Shown piece by piece: positions 58,634 through 64,000 of a DNA stretch of 64,000 nt; within the stretch, counting starts at the first letter, position 1, and every line of letters begins with the position of its first letter. The position numbers and the translations under genes are program-made. This DNA is from Streptantibioticus parmotrematis (GTDB lineage Bacteria > Actinomycetota > Actinomycetes > Streptomycetales > Streptomycetaceae): positions 62,001 through 126,000 of the forward strand of contig NZ_JAINVZ010000015.1 of assembly GCF_019890615.1 (NCBI RefSeq), read 5' to 3'. Below the pieces are notes generated by a model. It was given only the letters and a program-made list of their open reading frames with translations, did no database searches and had not been told where the DNA came from.

Positions 58634-58863
58634 TGGACGGCGCCGACATGGTCGAAGGCGCGGACCCGCCCCACCGTTCTCCGCTCGCCTTCCCGCCCTG
58701 CGCCTGCGGAGCCCCCGGATGCCCTGACAGGCGGAAGCGCGACGGAGACGACGGCGACGGCAACGGCGGGGACAGCGAAACGCTCGCCACGCTGCGCGCA
58801 CGCATCCGCGAGCTCAACGAAGAACGCCGCCGGGCCAGGTGGCTCCGGTCGGGACCCCAGTGA
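58633..58863 (+). CDS. Hypothetical small protein with Cys cluster (76 aa)
   Basis: ATG at 58633 overlapping the preceding stop. PPCACGAPGCPDRRKRDGDD holds three Cys that might bind a metal; an acidic Gly/Asp linker and a short helix (LATLRARIRELNEERRRARW) follow. Translational coupling makes it part of the same small operon. Confidence 0.6.
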   Translation: MDGADMVEGADPPHRSPLAFPPCACGAPGCPDRRKRDGDDGDGNGGDSETLATLRARIRELNEERRRARWLRSGPQ

Positions 58864-58888
58864 CGAGGACGGCGACAGGAGGACCGCG

Positions 58889-59068
58889 ATGCCCAGGACG
58901 AACAAGCGGCGTCAGGCGAAAGGAAATCGCTGGGCGGAATCCGCAGCGGCGAAGGACCACGCGAGCGAACTCCGCCAACTGCGCTTTCACACGGACCTGT
59001 TGAACCGCATGCGCGCGAAGAGCCGACGAGCTTTACCGGCAAGGGAGGAAGAGGACCCGCCGTCATGA
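58889..59068 (+). CDS. Hypothetical very basic small protein (59 aa)
   Basis: ATG at 58889 with AGGAGG six bases upstream. The peptide begins PRTNKRRQAKGNRWAESAAA and continues as an amphipathic helix rich in Arg and Leu (ELRQLRFHTDLLNRMRAKSR). Too basic for a membrane protein; nucleic-acid contact is conceivable. Last gene of the small operon; an ATG overlapping its stop (59065) opens a frame that is only antisense to the TetR gene. Confidence 0.6.
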   Translation: MPRTNKRRQAKGNRWAESAAAKDHASELRQLRFHTDLLNRMRAKSRRALPAREEEDPPS

Positions 59069-59124
59069 CGGACGCCACCCGGGCGTGGACTCGCCACCGC
59101 GGGCTCACGCGGCGACAAGAACCC

Positions 59125-59796
59125 TCAGCCCAGCACCCCCGCCAACGCCCTGATGAGGACCGCCGGCAGGCGGTCGGTGGGTGGGTCCGCTTCGGGGGGT
59201 GTCGTGAAGAGGGCTGCCACCCTCGGGTGGTGGCCCGCCTGCGCCACGTGGCGCAGGTACGCCGCCTGCCGCTGCGCGCCCGGGGCGTCCGCCGCCGCCT
59301 CGTTCTGGACGAACAGCGCCGTGAGCGCGTTCAGGATCGCGAACGCCTCCAGCTTCCGGGCGGGTTGGGCCGGGTGGTCCGCCAGGACGTCGAGCACGTG
59401 CTCCAGCAGGTCCGCGCCGTTCGGTCCGAGGGTCGGCCGGGTGATGACCACGCCGGGCAGCCACGGGTGGCGGCGCATGATGTGCCGGGCCTGCTCCGCG
59501 ACGCGCAGCAGATCCGCCTGCCAGTCGCCGCTCGGCGCCGGCAGGTCGTACTCGGCCGCCGTGCTGTCCGTCATCAGGTCGAGCAGGTCGTCTCGGGTGG
59601 CCACGTACCGGTAAAGGGAGGCTGCTCCGGTGCCGAGCGCGGCAGCGACCCGGCGCATCGAGACGGCGTCCAAGCCCTCGCGGTCGGCCAGTTCGACCGC
59701 CACGGCGGTGATCTCGGCGCGACTGCGCTCGGCGGGACGTCCGACCTGCGCCTGCTCCGGCCGCAGCCAGATCACCGGCTCCCGCTGTCCAGCCAC
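59125..59796 (-). CDS. TetR-family regulator
   Basis: 223 residues from a GTG at 59796 with GGAGGG 11 bases upstream; longer versions have weaker support. The HTH is typical of TetR: RAEITAVAVELADREGLDAV, SMRRVAAALGTGAASLYRYV, ATRDDLLDLMTDSTAAEYDL. A TetR_C-type helical domain follows (RHPWLPGVVITRPTLGPNGA, LEAFAILNALTALFVQNEAA). It is divergent from the alpha/beta hydrolase gene with operator-like palindromes between, so it is probably its repressor. Ligand unknown. Confidence 0.88.
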   Translation of the reverse strand: MAGQREPVIWLRPEQAQVGRPAERSRAEITAVAVELADREGLDAVSMRRVAAALGTGAASLYRYVATRDDLLDLMTDSTAAEYDLPAPSGDWQADLLRVAEQARHIMRRHPWLPGVVITRPTLGPNGADLLEHVLDVLADHPAQPARKLEAFAILNALTALFVQNEAAADAPGAQRQAAYLRHVAQAGHHPRVAALFTTPPEADPPTDRLPAVLIRALAGVLG

Positions 59797-59858
59797 CGCC
59801 GCACCATCCCTCCGGCCTCCCGCGCACGTTGCCGTCACCCTACCTCTTCGCATACGGT

Positions 59859-59895
59859 GTTCGCATACATCGTTCGCGAACAACGTTCCGCGAAC
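59859..59895. promoter_or_regulatory. TetR operator-like palindromes
   Basis: GTTCGCGAAC (59872-59881) is a perfect palindrome; related GTTCGCATAC (from 59859) and GTTCCGCGAAC (59885-59895) flank it. They lie between the divergent TetR and hydrolase genes, the usual place for a TetR operator. Confidence 0.65.
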
Positions 59896-59917
59896 GCTCG
59901 AGGATGGGGAGAGCGCT

Positions 59918-60838
59918 GTGACCACACGCTTCGCGCACAACGGAGAGACCCGGATCGCCTTCGAGGAACTCGGCGGCTCCGGCGGCGTCCCCCTGCTGCT
60001 GCTCATGGGGCTCGGCACGTCGCGTTTCTGGTTCCCCGACGGACTCGTGGCCGCGCTCGTCAGCCGCGGCTTCCACGTCGTCGCCTACGACCAGCGCGAC
60101 GCGGGCGAGTCCAGCCGTCTGCCCGACCGCCGCGTCGGCCCGCCCCTCGCCGCTCTGCTGCGCCGCGAGGCACCGGCTTACAGCGCCGAGGACCTGACCG
60201 ACGACGGGGTGGCCGTCCTCGACGCGCTGGGCTGGGACGACGCCCACCTCTTCGGCCACTCCATGGGCGGCCTGATCGCCCAGCGTCTCGCCATCCGCCA
60301 CCCGCGCCGCGTCCGCAGCCTCACGACGTCCTCGGCCGTGCCCAGCGACACCAAGGGCCTGAGTGTCCTGCGCTACCTGCGCCTGAAGTCCGTCGTCCGC
60401 TTCGCGGCGCTGCACTACCCCGAGACCCCGGAGGGCAACCTCGCCCTGGCCACCCGCGTCGCCCGGCTGCTGGCAGCGCCCGGCCAGCGGCTCGACGAGG
60501 ACGACGTACGGGAGTTCGTCGACAAGGAGGCGGCGCACGGCGTGACCAGCTTCCGCGACGCGAAGGCGCAGAGCCGCCAGGTCGGCGCCAAGTGGCACGG
60601 GGGCGCCCTGGCCGGGATCACCGCGCCGACACTCGTCCTGCACGGCGAGGGCGACCCGTTCCTGCGGGTGCGGGCCGCGTACGACATCGCCGCCGCCGTC
60701 CCCGGAGCCCGCCTGCGCACGATGCCGGGCGTCGGCCACTTCCTGGCCCGCGCCTCCTGGCCCGCCTACGCCGACGAGATCCGCGCCCTCGCCGACCGCG
60801 CGGACACCCGGCCGTCGGTGGCGGGTTGGGCCACCTGA
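59918..60838 (+). CDS. Alpha/beta-fold hydrolase
   Basis: 306 residues from a GTG at 59918; GGGGAGAG lies just upstream. Catalytic features: oxyanion LLLMGLGTSRFWFPD, nucleophile elbow GHSMGGLIAQ (Ser, about 106-115), acid in VLHGEGDPFLRVRAAY and His in PGVGHFLARASWPAY. Family members include esterases, epoxide hydrolases and haloperoxidases; the substrate cannot be read. Divergent TetR gene upstream suggests inducible expression by its substrate or a related compound. Confidence 0.9.
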   Translation: MTTRFAHNGETRIAFEELGGSGGVPLLLLMGLGTSRFWFPDGLVAALVSRGFHVVAYDQRDAGESSRLPDRRVGPPLAALLRREAPAYSAEDLTDDGVAVLDALGWDDAHLFGHSMGGLIAQRLAIRHPRRVRSLTTSSAVPSDTKGLSVLRYLRLKSVVRFAALHYPETPEGNLALATRVARLLAAPGQRLDEDDVREFVDKEAAHGVTSFRDAKAQSRQVGAKWHGGALAGITAPTLVLHGEGDPFLRVRAAYDIAAAVPGARLRTMPGVGHFLARASWPAYADEIRALADRADTRPSVAGWAT

Positions 60839-60879
60839 CGGCCCGCCATGGGGCACGGGACACCCCTTAAGCTGCCCGC

Positions 60880-61521
60880 ATGACTGACGCTTCCGGCGAG
60901 TCCGCCGCCAGCAGCCGCGTGAAGATCCTGCTCGCCGAGGACCAGGGCATGATGCGGGGCGCCCTCGCGCTGCTGCTGGGGCTGGAGGACGACATGGAGG
61001 TCGTCGCCCAGGTGTCGGACGGCGAGGCCATCGTGGCGACCGCGCTCGACGCACGGCCGGACGTCGCGCTGCTCGACATCGAACTCCCGGGCCGCAGCGG
61101 GCTGGACGCCGCCGCGGAGCTGCGCACCGCCCTGCCGGAGTGCCGGGTGCTGATACTCACCACCTTCGGGCGGCCCGGCTACCTGCGGCGGGCGATGGAG
61201 GCGGGCGCGTCCGGGTTCCTGGTCAAGGACGGGCCCGTCGAGGAACTGGCCGCCGCGATCCGGCGGGTGCTGGCGGGCGAGCGGGTCATCGATCCGGCGC
61301 TGGCCGCCGCCGCGTTGAGCGCGGGCCCCAACCCGTTGACCACGCGCGAACGGGACGTGCTGACCGCGTCGGCGGACGGTGCCACGGTCGCCGACATCGC
61401 GACCAAGCTGCACCTGTCGGAGTCCACCGTGCGCAACTACCTGTCCTCCGCCATCGGCAAGACCAGCACCCGCAACCGCACCGAGGCGGCCCGCACCGCC
61501 CGTACCCATGGATGGCTGTGA
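60880..61521 (+). CDS. NarL/DesR-type response regulator
   Basis: 213 residues, ATG at 60880. Receiver: ILLAEDQGMMRGALALLLGL (acidic pair), DVALLDIELPGRSGLDAAAE (phospho-Asp), LILTTFGRPGYLRRAMEAGA (Thr), GFLVKDGPVEELAAAI (Lys). LuxR-type HTH: LTTRERDVLTASADGATVAD, IATKLHLSESTVRNYLSSAI, GKTSTRNRTEAARTA. It is the likely partner of the DesK-type kinase at 55.6 kb, the two normally being adjacent, but here about 4 kb apart. Target may be the MFS gene that follows convergently. Confidence 0.92.
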   Translation: MTDASGESAASSRVKILLAEDQGMMRGALALLLGLEDDMEVVAQVSDGEAIVATALDARPDVALLDIELPGRSGLDAAAELRTALPECRVLILTTFGRPGYLRRAMEAGASGFLVKDGPVEELAAAIRRVLAGERVIDPALAAAALSAGPNPLTTRERDVLTASADGATVADIATKLHLSESTVRNYLSSAIGKTSTRNRTEAARTARTHGWL

Positions 61522-61545
61522 CGGCCGGCCAGGCATGACTGACCG

Positions 61546-63219
61546 TCAACTTCGACTTGACTGCCCATCAACTCCCGTCGCAGCGGGCGGCATTGCTCCC
61601 GGCACCACCGCCGGTTCCTCCTGCGTGACCCTCGTCCCCGGGTGCCACAGGGCGACGAGGAACGCGACCGCCAGCGCGGCGGCCATGCCGTAGAAGACCG
61701 CCTGGTTGCCCTGGGCGAAGTCGTTGCGCACGGTTGCCATCGCGCCGCGTGCGAACGTCGCCGCCGGGCCGTTGCCGGTGGGCGCGCTCGCGTTGCCACG
61801 GCCGGAGATGGACTGGCTGATCTGGTGGGCGACGCTGTGCGAGACGGACGGCGGGATGCCACGGGCCTGGAACGAGGAGATGATCCGGTCGGTCGTGACG
61901 TGGCTCAGCACGGTGCCGAAGACGGCGAGGCCGATCGCGGCGGAGAAGTTGCGGACGGTCTGCGTGATGCCGGTGACCTCGCCGTAACTGGCGTCGATGG
62001 CACGGTTGACCGCGTCGGTCGAGGCCGGGGCGAGCAGGAAGCCGATGCCCGCGCCCGCCATCACCACGAACCACCACTGCCTGCTGAGCGACAGGTCCGT
62101 CAGCCTGCCCGCCCACAACGCGAATCCCACCGCGCCGAGCGCCGTGCCCAGCAGCATCGCGGGCCGTGCGCCGTTGCGGTCCAGGATGCGCCCGCCGAGC
62201 TGCGAGGCGATGGCGAACCCGGCGAAGAAGATGAACAGGTACGAGCCCGCCTCGCTGGGCGACATGCTCAGGCACACCTGCCCGTAGACGGAGGCGAAGA
62301 AGAACAGCGGGACGAACGCCATCATGGCGAAGAACAGCACGCCGTTGTCGACGGCGAACGCGCGGTCGCGGAAGACCCGCAGCTTGATCAGCGGGTGCCG
62401 GGTGGCGAGTTCGACCCGGCAGAAGACCGCCAGGACGGCGAGACCGCCCACGATGCACACCCACGTCTTCCAGTCGCCCCAGCCCCACGTCGTCGACTGC
62501 TGCAAGCCCAGCACCGCGCCGCCCATGCCGAGGGCGACCAGCGCGGCGCCCCGCCAGTCCATCGCCTCGCGGCGCGGCCGGTCGCGCAGCTTGGCCATCA
62601 GCGTGAGCGTGACGGCGATGACGGCGACGGGCACGTTGACCCAGAAGATCGCCCGCCACGTCCACGTGGTGAGCCAGCCGCCGAGGATCGGGCCGATCGC
62701 GGTCAGCGCGCCGGAGATGCCGAAGAACAGCGCCAGCGCGCGGCCCCGGCGCTCGACCGGGAAGACCGCGACGACCACGGCGAGCGCGGCCGGGAACAGC
62801 AGCGCGGCGCCGAAGCCCTGGATGGCGCGGCAGGTGATGAGCCAGGCCAGCGCGCCCGACCCCTTGGGCACCGCGCCGCACAGCGCCGAGGCGACGACGA
62901 AGACGATCGTGCCGCCGAGCGCGACCCGGCGCGGGCCCAGCAGGTCGGCGAGGCGTCCGCCGAACGCGAAGAACGCGGCCAGCGCGAGCAGGTAGGCGTT
63001 GACCACCCACTGCATGCCGGACGCGGTCAGGTTCAGCTCGTCGATGATGTCGGGCGCCGCGATCGCGACGATGGTCTGGTCGATGAACGTCATCGAGACC
63101 GTGAAGAGCATGGCCGCCAGGACGAGGGTCTGGCGGCCCGGACGCATCGGCCCGCCGGAGACCACCACGTCCGATCGCTCGGTGCGGGAACTCGCGGCGG
63201 AGGGGGTACCGCTGCTCAT
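61546..63219 (-). CDS. DHA2-type MFS exporter, 14 helices
   Basis: 557 residues from ATG 63219; the ribosome site is weak. Fourteen membrane helices fit the length. Signature regions: FIDQTIVAIAAPDIIDEL (motif D1-like), GGRLADLLGPRRVALGGT (motif A, about 87-104), CRAIQGFGAALLFPAALAVV (motif B-like) and SGALTAIGPILGGWLTTWTW (motif C). Proton-driven drug or metabolite efflux is the family role. It converges on the response regulator gene with only 24 bp between stops. The C-terminal loop (SISGRGNASAPTGNG) is long and flexible. Confidence 0.92.
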   Translation of the reverse strand: MSSGTPSAASSRTERSDVVVSGGPMRPGRQTLVLAAMLFTVSMTFIDQTIVAIAAPDIIDELNLTASGMQWVVNAYLLALAAFFAFGGRLADLLGPRRVALGGTIVFVVASALCGAVPKGSGALAWLITCRAIQGFGAALLFPAALAVVVAVFPVERRGRALALFFGISGALTAIGPILGGWLTTWTWRAIFWVNVPVAVIAVTLTLMAKLRDRPRREAMDWRGAALVALGMGGAVLGLQQSTTWGWGDWKTWVCIVGGLAVLAVFCRVELATRHPLIKLRVFRDRAFAVDNGVLFFAMMAFVPLFFFASVYGQVCLSMSPSEAGSYLFIFFAGFAIASQLGGRILDRNGARPAMLLGTALGAVGFALWAGRLTDLSLSRQWWFVVMAGAGIGFLLAPASTDAVNRAIDASYGEVTGITQTVRNFSAAIGLAVFGTVLSHVTTDRIISSFQARGIPPSVSHSVAHQISQSISGRGNASAPTGNGPAATFARGAMATVRNDFAQGNQAVFYGMAAALAVAFLVALWHPGTRVTQEEPAVVPGAMPPAATGVDGQSSRS

Positions 63220-63304
63220 GCGTTTGATTGTGGCCCCATACGGGACGACCCGCAGCCGGAGAGCGATCAGCGCACGCACCCCGGCACGCCTCCCGGCCGG
63301 CTCC

Positions 63305-64000
63305 TCAGCCCGTCTTCACCGCGCGCGCCGCGGGCCGGGGCAGCGCCACCGCCATCAGCACCGCCGCGACCAGCAGGAACCCGGTGGCGACCAGGAACAC
63401 CCTGCCGTATCCGGCGGCCAGCGCGGCGGCCGAGGTCGCGGTGCCGGTGCGGTCGGCGGCGACCGTGGCCAGGATGGTCAGACCCAGCGCGCCACCCATC
63501 TGGCGCGAGGTGTTGACCAGGCCCGACACCAGTCCCGCCTCCGTCGGCGCGACCCCCGAGGTGGCCGCCGCGGCGAGCGGTGTCATCGACAGCCCGGCGC
63601 CCAGCGACATCAGCACCGCCGGACCCAGGATCGTCCCGGTGAAGGTGCCGTGCGCGCTCATCCTGCTCTCCCAGGCGAAACCAGCCGCCTGCGACAGCGC
63701 GCCCACCACGCACAGCAGCCGCGCGTCGACCCGGGCCATCAGCCGGGGCGCGAGCTTCGAGCCGAGGATGATCGACAACGTGAACGGCAGGAAGGCGAAC
63801 CCGGCGCGCAACGGCGAGTAGCGCAGCACGTTCTGCATGTAGAGCGACATGAAGTACCACATCGAGAACATCGCGGAACCGCACACCAGCATGACCGCGT
63901 TGCCCGCCGACACCGACCTGACCCGCAGCAGTCCCAGCGGCATCAACGGCTCCCGGGACAGCGCCTGCACGACACCGAACGCCACCAGCAGCGCCGCCCC
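63305..64000 (-). CDS. MFS transporter, C-terminal half (5' end off window)
   Basis: At least 231 codons; the frame stays open to the right edge, so the start lies outside. Seven hydrophobic helices are visible (SAGNAVMLVCGSAMFSMWYF, MSLYMQNVLRYSPLRAGFAF, PFTLSIILGSKLAPRLMA, LGPAVLMSLGAGLSMTPLAA, YGRVFLVATGFLLVAAVLMA), matching the C-terminal half of DHA2-type 14-helix exporters. The region PTEAGLVSGLVNTSRQMGGA is typical of that subfamily. It lies upstream of the other exporter on the same strand with 85 bp between, so the two may be co-transcribed. Confidence 0.9.
   Translation of the reverse strand, partial: GAALLVAFGVVQALSREPLMPLGLLRVRSVSAGNAVMLVCGSAMFSMWYFMSLYMQNVLRYSPLRAGFAFLPFTLSIILGSKLAPRLMARVDARLLCVVGALSQAAGFAWESRMSAHGTFTGTILGPAVLMSLGAGLSMTPLAAAATSGVAPTEAGLVSGLVNTSRQMGGALGLTILATVAADRTGTATSAAALAAGYGRVFLVATGFLLVAAVLMAVALPRPAARAVKTG

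Noticed and set aside
59065-60870. 601-codon plus-strand frame starting at an ATG overlapping the small basic protein stop
   Set aside because: Antisense to TetR and out of frame with the hydrolase; Arg/Pro/Ala-rich shadow without domain content.
61642-63516. 624-codon plus-strand frame
   Set aside because: Antisense to the MFS exporter; low-complexity Arg/Asp/Glu composition typical of a shadow frame.
1-64000. CRISPR arrays
   Set aside because: No regularly spaced direct repeats with unique spacers were seen; repeats found are single palindromes or short tandem units.

Overview
The window looks like a Streptomyces (or close relative) chromosome. GC content is very high, third codon positions are almost always G or C, GTG starts are frequent, and the family content is typical of the genus: a conservon, XRE/DUF5753 with DUF397, DesK/DesR-type signalling, and a bifunctional RNase H/phosphatase.

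Positions 1 to about 45.2 kb are an integrated conjugative element whose left end lies outside the window. Reading leftward from 15.4 kb is one long minus-strand operon for a type IV secretion-like mating apparatus: a small membrane/pilin-like protein, VirB8-like, VirB6-like, a VirB4 split into an N-terminal membrane protein and a C-terminal ATPase, a VirD4/TraG coupling protein, DUF4913, a small unknown, and a giant DarB-like methylase-helicase of at least 2247 codons that runs off the left edge. A secreted two-domain peptidoglycan hydrolase is read divergently at 15.65 kb. From 17.9 to 21.6 kb is a scrapyard with a BioF2-like acetyltransferase, a frameshifted tyrosine-recombinase remnant and an internally deleted Tn3-type transposase. 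From 21.9 to 25.3 kb are an XRE/ImmA-protease/membrane-protein trio and an XRE-DUF5753 regulator with a DUF397 partner that has no start codon.

From 25.8 to 30.3 kb are a complete conservon (sensor ATPase, roadblock, DUF742, GTPase) with a GAF protein, preceded by an RsbW-like ATPase. From 30.4 to 38.5 kb is an unassigned enzyme cassette: an acyl-CoA dehydrogenase-like protein without its catalytic Glu, a TPR regulator, a Cys-rich mini-protein, a B12-binding-type radical SAM enzyme, a nucleotidyltransferase, an aldo/keto reductase and an EEP-fold phosphatase/nuclease. This is the best candidate for an undescribed system. Next come an XRE regulator, a Y-family polymerase-like protein without the catalytic SIDE motif, a PIN-like protein, and the element's excisionase-like protein and tyrosine integrase. 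The integrase ends about 100 bp from the 3' end of rnpB (minus strand), so the element probably sits at the 3' end of the RNase P RNA gene.

From 45.2 to 64 kb is ordinary chromosome: rnpB, yaaA, PadR, FAD monooxygenase with a palindromic promoter/operator, KDPG aldolase, the RNase H/phosphatase - zinc-ribbon - Nif3 operon (the middle gene apparently starts at CTG), a propeller-like protein, a VOC protein ending in a 36-bp perfect palindrome, a DesK-type kinase and its likely partner response regulator separated by about 4 kb of regulator and hydrolase genes, and two DHA2-type MFS exporters, the last cut by the right edge.
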